A stretch of DNA of 64,000 nucleotides from Eopsaltria australis (taxonomy: Eukaryota > Chordata > Aves > Passeriformes > Petroicidae): the NCBI GenBank assembly GCA_034509425.1, contig JAVTVJ010001370.1, positions 1-64,000 of the forward strand, read 5' to 3'. The first letter of the stretch is position 1, and the number at the start of each line of letters is the position of its first letter. The position numbers and the translations under genes were made by a program. Positions 22,388-34,955 of this stretch are shown here, piece after piece. The notes beneath the pieces were generated by a model. That model had not been told where the DNA came from and ran no database searches. It saw nothing but the letters and a program-made list of their open reading frames with translations.

Positions 22388-23680
22388 AGTACACCTGGAT
22401 TCCACTATCCATGGTGGATACACAGCCTCACCATCTCACACTGATCCAGACTGCACCGGAAAAGAGAGAGACTTTGGAACCCCTGCAATATGTTGAATGT
22501 ATCATTGTATGGGGCAATGCAGCAGCAGAAATTTTTGGAAAAGGGAAGAAAATAATCCAGACTTTTCTGAAAGCTGATCTGATTTTGCCACAAAGTGAAG
22601 TAAGGTCAAGGCATCTGCACAGGACATCCAATTTTTATGAATAAAATTGTTAGCATCCAACATCAAGGTGAACATTGTAAATCCCATTGGATGTGATCAA
22701 CAAAATAACAATATCTCCACCAACTAGCAAAGAGGAAGCACAAGCTCTCTTAGGTATTAGGGTTTTTGGGTGAATGCATACTCTAAATTTCAGCCTGATT
22801 GTAAGCCCACTTTATCCAGTGACCCAAAAAAAGAACGATTTTGAATCTCATGTGGGACCCTGAACAACAACAAGATTTTGAACAAATCTAGCAGGAGATC
22901 ATGCAGTAGCCCTTGGGTCAGTTGGTCAAGACAAGATGTAAGATGTGTGCCCTACACCACAGACAGGGAGTATAGCCCTGCTGCACCCTCTGTCAGAAAG
23001 CACCAGGGGAGACTTGAGGTTAAACCCTGGGTTTTGCGATTTGGGGATACACAGGACATGAAGTCCATTATACTCCAACTGAAGAAGATACTGTCAGCTT
23101 AAGAAAGGGTTTGAGTTGAATTGGTAATGATTGGTACTGAAGGGCAACTCCTCTTGGCATCCTGACTGCCAGTGCTGGGCTGGATGTTTAAAGGACAGAG
23201 ATCACATACCAGGCTCAACTAGAAAACCTCAGTTGGCCAGAAATCTTAGGAGAGATCATGAACTGGGCAGAAGGCAAAGATTTTTAAGTATTGCCAGAGG
23301 ACGAGGTGAAGTGTGCTGAAGATATCCAAATATATAACAGACTACCAGAAAATGAAAAGCAATATGCCCTGTCCACTGATCGGTCCTGTGGTAGGAAATC
23401 ATCAAAAGTGGAAAACTGTTGTATGAAGTCCTATATGACAAGCCCCAGAAACTGTTGCCGAAGGTGAATAGAGACAATTTGTTTAAAGGAAGGCTGTCCA
23501 GCTGGCTTTAGACATTGCTGACTGAGAAAAGCAGACAGTGTTTTATCTTTACTGACTCATGGATGTTGGCAAATGCCCTGTGGGGTTGATTATAGCAATG
23601 GAAGCAGAGCATCTGGCCTGCTGCATTGAGCAGGCCATCCCTGGTGCCATGAAACTAATTGGCAGGGATGAAGACCAACC
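22388..23680 (+). pseudogene. ERVL pol remnant: RT palm/thumb, connection, RNase H
   Basis: RT palm similarity starts near 22389. The catalytic motif reads YVEC at 22489-22500 instead of the expected Y-x-D-D, followed by IIVWG and KGKKIIQTFLKA. Thumb-like text follows near 22690 (LDVINKI, PPTSKEEAQALLGI across frame breaks), then connection text ending in LGWMFK near 23180 and an RNase H remnant (MKSNMPCPLIG region near 23360, TDSWMLANALWG near 23560). Stops and frameshifts are numerous, so no product is possible. The match is to the ERVL family from pattern recognition, not a search. Confidence 0.83.
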
Positions 23681-23689
23681 TGACTGAAC

Positions 23690-24165
23690 AGGGACTTTTG
23701 GCTGGAACTTGGGACAAAAAAGGAGTATTCATGAACTTTGGAAGAGGGGACATGCAAATCAAAAAACCTACAAGGAGTTGTGAGGTTGTGCAGGGAGAAA
23801 ATTAGAAGATCTAGACTAGAACTTAACTGGTTACTGATATAAAGGATGATAAAATAATGTTTCTACAAATATATCGGCAACAAAGGGAGGCTAAGGAAAA
23901 TCTCATCCTTTACTGGATGTGGGGGTTAAAATTTGTGATAAAGAATGAGAAAAAGGCTGAGACACTTAATGCCTTCTTTGCCTGAGCTTTTAATATCAAG
24001 AACAGTTGTTATTGTGGTACCTAGCTCTCTGAGCTGGAAGGCAGAGATGGAGAGCAGAATGAAGCCCCCATAATCTAAGTGACAGTCAGTCACTTGCTGT
24101 TCCACTTGGACACACACTGGTCTGTGGGACCTAACAGGATACACCCAAGTGAGGGAAAATCAAAT
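23690..24165 (+). mobile_element. CR1 LINE fragment (internal ORF2) inside the ERVL
   Basis: Across frame breaks this reads CR1 ORF2 text from the region between endonuclease and RT: ELWKRGHANQKTYKEL, then REAKENL, KKAETLNAFFA and HLDTHWSVGPNRIHP. It has the same orientation as the ERVL. The piece lacks the CR1 3' end, so it is not a simple 5'-truncated insertion. Either later deletion removed its tail or it arrived by another route. Confidence 0.75.
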
Positions 24166-24174
24166 GATACAACT

Positions 24175-24500
24175 GATTGTTAACACTACACTGAGGGCAA
24201 TGACTGCTGGGGCCTTCAAATATTGGAATGAACATTTAGCAAAAGCCTCCTGGGCAGTCAACACTCGGTGATCTGCCAATTGTGCTGGCCGTGCTCAATA
24301 AATATTCATGTACTGCAGAAGGGGATAAAATTCCTGTAACTCACATTAAAAATATGGTGGGGAAGTCACTCTGGGTTATTCGTGCCTCAGGCAGTAGCAA
24401 ATCCATCCTCAGGATTTCTTTTGCTTAAGGACCTGGGTACACTTCTTGGGTATGCAGGAGGGTGGGGAACTCTGATGTGTATGTCAAGGGGATTTGATTT
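24175..24500 (+). pseudogene. ERVL integrase C-terminal remnant
   Basis: The text WNEHLAKASWAVNTR is visible, then a broken continuation of the region that follows the catalytic glutamate in ERVL integrase. The zinc finger and the D,D,E core are not found between RNase H and this point; they were probably lost together with the CR1-associated rearrangement. Several stops make it non-functional. Confidence 0.72.
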
Positions 24501-24930
24501 TGGCTAAGACTGGACAGTGATTTGAATTGTAGATGCTAATTACTGCATAATACTGCATGTCATCTCCACTATGATTGCTATATGCCATATCAACATTATT
24601 ACAGTAAGAAATATCTGGGTTAACGAAAAATGAATTCTGATGAAACCAATGGAAGTTCAGTAATGATAAAGCTACACAAGCTCAGCAGTGACAGAACCAG
24701 AGCTGCCTTCAGCATCCAGCATCACAGATCATCTTTCCTGCCCTGGTGACTGCTGTGACAGGTGGAGCCCAAACTCATGGACTAAATGAATTCACAAAAC
24801 TACCCATAGACTAAGGAAACTATACCTGGGTATATCAAAAGACAGGAAAGGTTATGATGATTAGTCAGAATATATTGGAAAGTGTGGGATTTGGGCATGA
24901 CATATATGGTTTATAGTAAGGAGGGAATAT
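24501..24930 (+). other. ERVL internal 3' non-coding part
   Basis: Sequence between the integrase remnant and the 3' LTR, including GACAGAACCAGAGCTGCC. No frame is open and no env is seen, as usual for ERVL. Confidence 0.5.
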
Positions 24931-25437
24931 TATCCTGGAATAGAATTAGTGTTCTTCCTAGTGGATGGTACAGTGGTATTTTGTATTTAGGATGAGAATA
25001 ATGCTGATGACACACTGATGTTTCAGTTGTTGCTGAGCAACACTTTCCCTAAGTCTTCTCATGCTCTCCTGTCAATAAGGAAGAGAGGGCCACCAGAAGG
25101 TGTGGTGGAACATAGAAAGGACAGCTGTCTCCAAATGGACAAAGGTATATTCCCTACTATACAATATCATACTGAACAATAAAACTGGTGGGAGGTGGCT
25201 CTGGGTGGGAGCCCGCTACCTAGGGACTGGCATCGGTCAATTTTATTGTGTATCACTTGTGTTCTGTATTTTTTACTATTATTTTTACTATTTTCCATTC
25301 TTTCTCTATGCTATAAAACTGCCTTTATCTTAACCTGCAAGTTTTACCTTTTTTTCCAATTCTCCTGGTCACCCCACTCTGTGAAGTGAGCAAATAGCAG
25401 TGTGGTGTTTAGCTGCCTGACGTGCTAAACCACATCT
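24931..25437 (+). repeat. ERVL 3' LTR, nearly full length
   Basis: About 507 bp from TATCCTGG to CCACATCT. It contains TAGTGGATGGTACAGTGG, a T-rich stretch (about 25268-25310), the GTTTTACC block and the final GTGGTGTTTAGCTGCC...TAAACCACA block typical of this avian LTR. The opening lacks about a dozen bases found in the 5' copy (the TTTCAGTCAGG part), the first TG is mutated to TA, and the CA end has decayed. Confidence 0.88.
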
Positions 25438-25442
25438 ATCAT
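25438..25442 (+). repeat. Right target-site duplication of the ERVL element (ATCAT)
   Basis: Matches 22164-22168 exactly. Five bases alone could coincide by chance, but both copies sit at the LTR borders expected from family structure. Confidence 0.62.
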
Positions 25443-28400
25443 TTCACTTTATAGGTGATCTTTTCACCCATATTAAAGTTAAAATTTCAGAGGTTAATAT
25501 TTGGAAGAAGAAAACTAATCACCTCTCTGGTTAATATTTTTGTTTTTAATTTAGTTTATGGAGCACAGAAGTGGATTTAGCAGCACCCACTCAAGGAACT
25601 GGAGTGTTTTACAAGGAAACTCGTCAAACTTCTTTCTCAGTTCATTCTGGCATTTCCATAGCACTTCCATCGTAAAAAAGTTCTTTTGTTCTGGGGTGGA
25701 GGGGGGGACCTGCCCCTCTCCTGTTACCTCTTATGGTTATGATTATTTGCCAGTGTGAGTTCTGGGCAGAGCCTACTTGCAACTTTCTGTGCTTGCCTGT
25801 GCAGACATCTGTTGTTAATAGCAGAGGCCTGAGAATAGCGTACTCCCCCACTTCAGAGGCAGCTGAACATTTCCTATGTATTGTTTTCTTTGCTCTTCTC
25901 TCTCCTTTCCTCACTTCTCAGGTCCTTCAAGCATGCTGCACCTTCAGTTTGCCTACCGTAATTCAGACACACATGGATCTGAGAGAGAAACGTTTAAACG
26001 GTACTAGCACTCGACTTGTGACAAGAGTCAGATTGCAGGAAATGTTCATTTTCTCTAGAACTGTTTTTATTTTCTCTGCTTTCATGGGTTCTGTTGTCTT
26101 TACCACTCCTTTATTCATAATGTATGATAAGGCAGCAGAGAGCTCTAGGTTGACTTGATTTGGTGTGATGAGAGGTTTCATGTGAAACCAATCTCAGTCA
26201 TAACTGCCTGTGGAAGTGAGGCTGACTGCTTACAGTTCATGAACCTTTCCTTTTGGTCTCTAACAGCCTTGCATCATCAGTCTTACAATTTTTAATGGCT
26301 TTTCAACTGCTAGAATGTATGTCACAAACAGCTTCCCTTTTGCTTTTGCACAAGGGAGCTGAAAATCCATCCCATAACATGGGGTTCAGAGAAAAGTATT
26401 TCCATATTTTAAAAAGTGTAAATGAAATTTGACAAAAAGCACAGATATGATAATAAGATTTTGTTTTGGTTTGGGTTCATTTGCCCTATTTCCATTTCTT
26501 TCCCTTCTCATGAGGCCAAATGCTGTTCCAGCTCTTTCTGGTATGTTTCTTACAGCATGTTCAGTGCTGATCTAACTAGTAGTCATTCTCCCCATCCCCA
26601 AAATAACTTTACATTATTGTTTTACTGTAGTATTTTTTGTGTCAGTCACTCAATCTCTGTGAGAGATGTAATTTACCCTTCAGAGAGGACCTCTGAGCAT
26701 TACAGACCAACAAGAATATCTGATACATATTCATGCTTCAATTCGAAATGTAATGAGTTCAGCAGTTACAAGTTTTTAGAGTGCTGTGACACAGAGGTCA
26801 AGGGATGATAACCAGGGCAGAGCAGAGATATGGAACAGGATTAGGATCAGCCAAGTTTTAAAACTGCTGATCACATTTGGGAGACTAAGTGTAATTTGTC
26901 CAGCTCTGATAAAAAAAAAATTAAACGAGATCTTGTGTCACTTGAGATAAACCACCCAATTTTAAAATATTGTATTGTTCAGTCCTCTTATGAGATGTGT
27001 GATGCCATGTAGTCCCGATAGGTATGAATTATACTTTTCATAGTCTCATGGATTTTCTTCATGTACTAGTCTTACACTTAGGTATTTATTTCTGTATTTT
27101 TCAAAGTCAGGGCTTTGCCACATTAGGCAGTTTTGTGTTTCCTCTGGATCACACTCTAGTTTTTCTTACAGCTGATACAGAAGATGTCCTGGTCCTCCTT
27201 CCAGAACTTCACACTTCAGCACAGATTCATCATGGGCATATGCTCTGCCTCTGGACACAAAGGCATGATGGGGTGGCTGTCATGAGATAGAGAATTGAGC
27301 CTGGCTAATGCCAGTCCAGGGGTGGATTTGTAGAGTTCCAGAAATGCCAGCTGCTTATTGTTATTTTTCTTCTAAAGATAAGATTGAGTTATATGAGTCA
27401 TCCTCCAATTATCTTACTGAGGACTTGTGCAAGTGTGTTTTCATATTTTGCATAAACCCGTAATTTTGTGAAGTTTGAGATGACCTGTTGGACAAGGGAA
27501 GATTATGTAGGGGAGGCTTTTCACGTCAGTTTCAGACCCCTGACCACATGCAGTTTCAGCATCCTGCTGGGTGCTCCACAGGAAGGGGAGGAAGCCCAGC
27601 TTTCCTAGCTCGGCACCTAAAGTGGCTGTTGCTACAGGAAAAGTAGCCAAGCTTATCCAAGAGCTGGATTTCAAGTGCACTTGATCACACCCATGTTGTA
27701 CCATGGAGGGCCTATCATACCACCTGGATTGCATGCCTTGTAGCCAAGAGGATAACTGTCTGGATGGGTGTTGATGGGCTAAAGCCACCTGCCTGGCTGG
27801 GAGCTATTTAAAAACGCAGTCATAGGATTTCCAGTTGCTCAGGTTCAGTGCCCTGTCAAGACAGGTACACAGGACACAGATAAACAGGCATGTCCACAGC
27901 TCTGTGTGACTTGCTTAGTCCTGCTGTAGCACTTTCTTAGATCAAGATTGATCAGGTGACTGAGGAGAAAACCTGATTTCCTTTTTTAAAGTATTCATGG
28001 CCTTTGAGGAATTCTGCTTCACTACTGTGAATCATGTTTAGTGGCAAGTGGGCTGTGAGTCATATTTCACATTGCTGCACCATAAAGGGGCTGCTTTTAC
28101 ATCTCTTCTTAATTCACACAGGTCTGTCTGCAGTATGGTGGGCTCAGCAGGTCACCACTGAAAGGAATAGCACATCCCTTGTGATTTCTGTTTTTGGAGG
28201 AAAGGATGAAATCTACTTATTGGGTCATATATCCTTTAAATTCATAGCGTACCTACCAGAAAATGTAGAAAGTTTTGGGATGCCAACAGGCTGCTGAAAA
28301 GCACTGTGGTCTGATACTAATATAAGCTCAAGTTCTCAAGTGAAGTGAAAATTTGCCTCAAGTATTTGTTCCCCATCATCCCATGAAATGGACTTCCCTG

Positions 28401-30039
28401 TCATTCTAAATATTCTCTGCCAGTCCGTGGGTACTTTAATCCTGTGATCTTGTTCCTTGGTATTCAAAGACAATAAAGTTTGAGAGGTATGTATACAGAT
28501 ACAAATATGTATATACAAATAATTTGAGATAATTAAAACACTGAAATTTTTTATTGATTTGTAAAAGGTGGAATAGATTCTATTCTCTCGAGAGGATTTT
28601 CATACAACTCTGTAAATATTTGCCACACCCACTTGCACCTCCTTGGCCTACAGCTGCTCCTATTACATGGTAAATTATCTGAATATCTCATCGTTCCTCT
28701 CAGAGGGTTAAAACTATTTCATTCTGCAAGTGAAATACATTATTTGGCTAAGAAAAAGACAATATCTCCCATTTTATTTAGTTGTTTTGTTTTCTTTTAG
28801 TAATCTGCCTTGCCTTTTCTTATAGTCTGTTAAAGTCTTAAGATTTTGTATTTTCCAACTTGAAAAGGTGATTTTTTTGTCTTCTTTAGTGCAAGCTTTC
28901 TTGGGGGCACTGGCTATTTCATTACTTGTGTCTGTCACAGTGAGGTGTACAAGTAAATAAACAGGACTCCAAGCTATGCTGCAATGCAAATGGTACCATG
29001 AAATTTATTACAAGTAGAATTTATTACTGGATTTTCTCTACATTGCAACTGTTGAAACAAACATGAATGGCTGTAGACTTTCCATTTTCAGAAATTAATC
29101 TCAAATTCAACTTATTTATCTTCTGCTCAGGTTCAGCACATTCCATCAGCCATAAAGAACCCTAAGGGATCACATATGTGTTCTTTTCATAAGAAAAAAT
29201 AGCTTTCCTCAAAATAAACTGATACAGGTTTTTCAAAGATTGCTATGTTTACAAACATTAATCCCCAGCAAAATTTGATTCCAGTTCCTACTGACCTTGA
29301 GATTCTGCCTTCAATTAGTTAAAATTGTGAAAGCATTGATATTTGCTGGTGATTTCCAGAGAAAATGCCTTTCCTATTTGCTGAATGTCTCGGGTTAGGC
29401 CCGGCCTGTAGTGGAAACTCTTGCACAATTTAGTACCTTCAGCTGAAGTAGCACCACCATTTAGCATTGCAAACATGCATAACCCTTTCTGAAGGGTATG
29501 CCCAAGGACAGTTGAAAAGAAGTCATAACATGCTTTGTAAGTATCTTTTGTCCTTTCCATTCTTAAATGTCTGTAGGACTAGTGAATCCTGACCTAAAGG
29601 TAACGCTGTACAAATCTGTGTCTCTCACAAGCAATGTTCAAATGATTGATTAAAATGTCTCCTTAGTCCCATGGAAGGACCCAGAAATATGAGACTGTGG
29701 CAATTAATGTTCTCATCTGGAAACACTGAGCCAGAGTCAGTATCTTGCTGCTGGTGCTCTTTGAAATAGAGGGGAGTAGTTGAATTCTGTAACCTCCCAA
29801 GGACTGAAGGAGAAGATCCTATTCGTTATGTGCCATAAGAAGAAAGGTAATTTTAAGGTACTGCCTGATCTTTCTAACATATTGTATGCTGCACAGGTAT
29901 TTAATGTCCTCTGCTCTGAAACATAGAGAAATGAGCCCTGCTTTCCAGAGTAGCAATGAAAATAGTCACTCCCCAATAAAAACAAAATGTGAAGAAACAA
30001 ATCTTCTCTCAGACAGCAAAAACTATTCAATTATGAAAC
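25443..30039. other. Non-coding, nothing firmly recognised
   Basis: AT-rich sequence without a recognisable repeat or exon. Open frames such as 25733-26158 (141 codons) have no domain I know. Confidence 0.4.
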
Positions 30040-33000
30040 TCACACTGTTAACCAGGTGCTTCCTAAGCTGCTGTTGGAAAGACCTGACCCTGCTCCTGCT
30101 GTGGTGGTACCAGTGCCAGCCTGGGCAGCTGCAGGGTGGGGCAGGCACCCCCACGGGGCAGGTAAGGGGAAACACGGAACTGGCAGTGAATTCACATGGA
30201 AGGTATGGCTGCAATGGTGCTCTGTTTTTGACAGTGGTTTCTCAGAGGCAAGAGAGGGAGTTGAGGGAGGCATGATTGTGCTGTTTTCCTTCCTGTGATG
30301 CTGCCAGGAGAAGCCTGCTGTTTACCGCTCTGCAGGCAAGCAATTTGTCAGGAAGAGCCTGAAGAGTTCTGGCAGATGCCTTGTGTCTGCTGACATTGCC
30401 TGTCATGACAAAGTCTGCACAAATGAAACCACTTGTTTCATCACAGACAATTATCACAGATAGTGACTATCTTTTGATAATGATTTAAAAAAATTAAAAT
30501 TTCTTGACAATGTCATCACTTTCACCCAAAGTACCCTTGTAAAACACATATCTCAGGTACATTGTCTTCCTTCAATAGACACCCAAATTGTACATAGCTC
30601 TAGCAGGGAGACATCATTACCTCAGAAAACTCAACATGTAATAGCTATAGATAATTCATTTTAGGTACTGTGAGTGGGTGGTGGGGGATGAATTTTGTAT
30701 TTCATAGTGTGACTGTATAAAGCAAACATGAAAGGCAGGGGGATAAAGGGAAATGGTCTGTGACCCAAATATTATATGATATTTTCTATACAGATTGAGA
30801 TCCACATTTTCAAAATCCTCCATAGCTAGATAAACACTATAAGGAATAATTCCTGGAGATTGCTGCAGGCTCATAATATTCTCATTCCTGTTTATGTTCT
30901 CTTAGATTTCTTCTCATTCCAGCATTACTTTTCTCCTCTACAGAGATACCTTTGTTTGCTGCTTCTTCCTTTGATTTGTGATTTGTCTTTTGGTTAATTT
31001 CTTTGGTAGTAGTATTTTTTCATCAGCAGCCTTTTTGTGGACCACATTTTTCCCATACCTAACTGCACAGTCCCAATTTCCCCCCTGCTATTCTGCTTGC
31101 CTTCTGTTTCTTCTCTTTGTTCGCCTAACATTTTTTCTCCTGGAGTGAAAATCACATCTCCTCGTAATCTTTCCTCTTATACTCCCCGATGCTGACACTC
31201 ATACTCACCCCCACAATGATGTTGACTCTACAACTGCCTGACACCTACTCACAGAACTTCTGATCCACACATCTCTGCCCCCAAAAAGAGCCTTTGAGAC
31301 ATGCTGTCATCCTCAGATGCACTTGTGTACTAGGGACACCTTGCATTCTACCTGCAGAGACACCATAAAATTTTCTTGTTTTCCTTTGCTGTCAAAAACT
31401 CACCTTCCTCTTTTCATATCCCTTGTGTTCTCCCAGTACTGTTGGTTTTGCCCTAACTGACCCAAATACTTCCATTCTCTGCCCTCATCTGCTCAGATGT
31501 TTCAGTTTGAATGAGAACTTTGGGCTGCAGTCCACTCTCCACTACAAAACTACTACTCAGCTCTAACCAGGTCACAGAAGCTTCATTTTCTTTTTCCTTT
31601 ACTATTTTTTCTTTTCCTTTAATAAGCAATTTTTAACTTTTTTGAAGGTGTATCATATATGAACCCCTTTCAGTGAGGATTATGAAAATCCACAAAATGA
31701 AAGCAGAAAGGATCAATTTTGTTCTTTCATTCCTCAGAACCTTGTGCTCACCTTCAGCTGAGACAGGTTGCTGGGAAATCCCCTCATTGCACAGCAGATC
31801 CTACAAGACTTTCCACATCAGTGATCTGCCCCAACATGACTTTTTAAAAAATTAACTGAGTTCTCTCTTTTGTGTGCTTGCTTCTCACAACATTTTGCCT
31901 CTTTGTTAAGTACACTTCACAAACGAAAAGGGTAATCAATTCAGCGACAGTTACAATGATGTTCCACTTGTGCAATTTGTTTCATATTCACTGTGTGTGG
32001 TGGTGTTTTGTGTAGTTGCATAGATACTGGAAATATTTTCATTCCCCAAGTTGGGAGTAAAAAGTGCAGGACTCAATGAACAGGGAAAAAATTCAACATT
32101 AGAATTTAAATATTTGCTTGTGCCTTTTTCAGTGCTTTGGGATGTGAAGAATGGAAATCCACACGTATTTGCATTGCAAATCACATTGGCAAATGGTTGA
32201 GTTTACCCATCTGGTGAAAGTACCAGCTCTTGTTTGAAAATATTCTTGAAACTTGCAGAGGCTGGGACAATCAGGATTTATTTTGATTGTGAGATACACC
32301 TCTATACTTTTCTGGCAGTGCTGTGGGACTGTGGCGCACTGGCGAGACACAGGCTAGGGAAGAGCCCAGAGCTCTGGGTTGTGTCCATGTTGCACCCTGA
32401 GTCTGTGCAGTGACAAGGCCTGGGCACTGTGCAACCCCTTCCCATCCTTTGTTTTCTCTAATCCCACATTTCCACAGAAAACATATGCAGTCCTATGGAA
32501 GATGAGATGTATTCTCATAGGTGCATCACTTGAGTGCCAGTGGACAAACAGCAGTTAGGTATTTTAAAGCAGTCTGCTCCAGTTAAAATAATTTAGGCAG
32601 CTACACTCTAGTAATAATGAAACCATAATTTCTTCTTCATAAAATATCACTGTTTTTGCAGAAACATCTCCTAGCTGTGAATGGCTCCTATATCAAGGCC
32701 ATCAGATATTCTGTGTGATTGAATGGAATTGAATGTGGATAAGGGACAGGGACAGGGAAGGACGGTACTCTCTCAAACTCTGCTGCATTGGGTCCTCTTA
32801 AGGAGGGGAGTCAAATTATCATCAGAAGCCAATTTTCTTTCCAGACAGCCCCTAAATGTGGACCAAGCTTAGAAGTTTTGGCTTCTAAGTGCAGACTTCA
32901 GGCCTTTCTTCATTTACCTTTTACCTCATTTTAATGCACATTTTTATTTAGAAGTTCTACATATGACAGGTTGTCTCATGGATAAATCTTTCATTTAAAT

Positions 33001-34609
33001 GTTGTTTTTAATGTCTTAAAAATTGCAATATGCCTCACCAACTGAAACTTCTAATTTTCTCTGGATGGGCAATGCTATCTTAGGAGCCGCCTTCACATTT
33101 TGGGATAGTGTGAAAACTGAAATATGTTACAGATCATGTCAGGACTGTCAGATTTTGCTCAAAATGATATATGCCATATAACCTGATTGCATAATACTTC
33201 TTTTTAAGAGGATTATACTAAAAGGGATTGAATAATATGTGGAATCAAAAACTGTATGAAATAACCATAGTAAAAGGGCATGAAACTGTAGCATCACCAA
33301 AAATATCTCTGTAAAGTTAAAGATAGGCTGAATATGCCATGGAAAGCTTCAGATGAACATTGAAATTTTAAAATGTTTAAATTGTAAACTCAGTGATACC
33401 AAGGAAAGAGGAGAGAGAAGCACACACAGACTTCTCTACTCACCTGCCAGGAACCAAAACAAAGTTGTGGACAGTAGAACTTAGTCTGAGGAAAAAAGAA
33501 TTTAAAATCATGAATAGATTTAACTCCAAATTAAGTGCTGTAACATGGATGCAAAACAGAAAACTCAAACTGATTAAGATATTAGTGACTTCATTTCTTT
33601 AGTTTCCCTTCTATATAAAATCTGCTGACTTTCTAGTCTTTATAAAGACAGAGACATCATCTTTTTGGACGTGTTATTTTATGAGGGTATATAGCTTTTT
33701 TGTTTTAATATGCAAACCTGTTCATCAAAAATATTTTTATTGTGCAGGACACAGTATATTTGACTTATAGGTATTTTGATATTTTTCATATTTAATTTTG
33801 TTTTTGTTATGAAGTATAGTAATCATTGTCAGTTTAAGAGCTTGTCCCTTCACACTGCATATCCTACTGCACCTAAATGAAGATTTATTATTATATATTA
33901 TTAAGCTGGGAAACATAAACATGCATTTGTTTTTTTATGTATGCTGTAACAGGGTGAAAATCTAAAGTTTCACAAGGACAAATGTTGGTACAAAAGATCA
34001 AAACCACCACTGTTAAATACAGGATTTATGATGCCATTGATTAATGAAGTTTACACAAAAAGAATTAGGAAAAATAATTTAAAAAGAAATTCCCTTTTCT
34101 CAACCCATAAGTGGAAGGAAAAGGGAAGATATTTAGAAGAAAACTACTGTGTACCATTAAGGATTTTAATTGCTACATCAGATTACTAAAGTAAGTACTT
34201 AACTAAAAATTGCTTTTAAACTTCATCTTCATACTATAAAATGACATGTACAACAATTATACAGACAGTTTTGATCTTGGTATCCTCCTAGTGAGTATCT
34301 TAGACTTAACCTGAATGCTAGTTAAGCATCAAATGTAGTAACAACTAGCAGATCCTTCAGGCAAAAGCCCTCAAATTGTTGTAAATATAAATGTATTATT
34401 TATTGGATTCTTTTTCTCATTGACACTGACACTGTGTTGATTATGACTGCCTTGATATTTTACAGACAATCCAGGACAATTCTTGAACTGATGACTGAGT
34501 GCACAGGTCTTCCATCTGCATGTATAGCAATGACTTTAAAGTCTTTGTAAATCTTTCAAGAATGCCAGGGTTTTTCAAGCTAAGCACCCATTACGTGGGT
34601 GAATGACCA
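30040..34609. other. Non-coding, one GC-richer patch at its start
   Basis: About 30040-30290 is visibly richer in G+C than its surroundings and opens several overlapping short frames on both strands, none recognisable. Pyrimidine-rich text runs from about 31060 to 31480. Nothing else was identified. Confidence 0.35.
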
Positions 34610-34955
34610 TGCACGGTATAGAGTGACAAAGTAATTCATGTTGGAAGAGGCCACTGAATGCAGTCCCTGCCTTCTCAGAATGGAGACAGGTAGTAGGTTG
34701 CTCAGGATGAGGTGGAGATGGATTTTGATTGTCTCTGAGCATGTGCTGACAGAGTATATATATATTTTTCCTCATATCTAGTTAAAATTTCCCTCATTCC
34801 ATCTTGTATTTGTTGACTCTTAGCCTATTCTGGAGCATGACAGAGAAAGTCTGTTTCTTCTGCAGCCTGCCTTACAGTAGCTACTGAGGTGCTTCCTTAC
34901 CCTTCATTTCTTAATGCTGAGTGAAATCAATTTCTTCAACACATGTCAAGTTTTC
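34610..34955 (-). mobile_element. Probable diverged CR1 fragment, inverted
   Basis: TTCATGTTGGAAGAGGCCACTG near 34636 resembles the reversed CR1 3' end. TTTTTCCTCATATCTAGTTA followed by CATTCCATCTTGTATTTG (34764-34816) resembles the reversed end of CR1 ORF2 and its 3' UTR. The pieces are diverged and not contiguous, so the family call is moderate only. Confidence 0.5.

Larger units (their letters stand above)
22169..25437 (+). mobile_element. ERVL-type endogenous retrovirus, deleted and decayed, with CR1 sequence inside
   Basis: The element consists of a truncated 5' LTR, a decayed pol from RT palm to RNase H, a CR1 fragment, an integrase C-terminal remnant, a 3' non-coding part and a 3' LTR. 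Both LTR copies share TGGTACAGT, GATAAGAATAATG/GATGAGAATAATG and a GACAGCTG segment, as in the common avian ERVL LTR family. Gag, protease, the RT N-terminus and most of the integrase are missing. Many stops and frame breaks show long neutral decay. A 5-bp repeat brackets the whole. Confidence 0.87.

Noticed and set aside
28586..28596. CTCTCGAGAG palindrome here and again near 56604
   Set aside because: A short self-complementary word; two occurrences in 64 kb are not meaningful alone.
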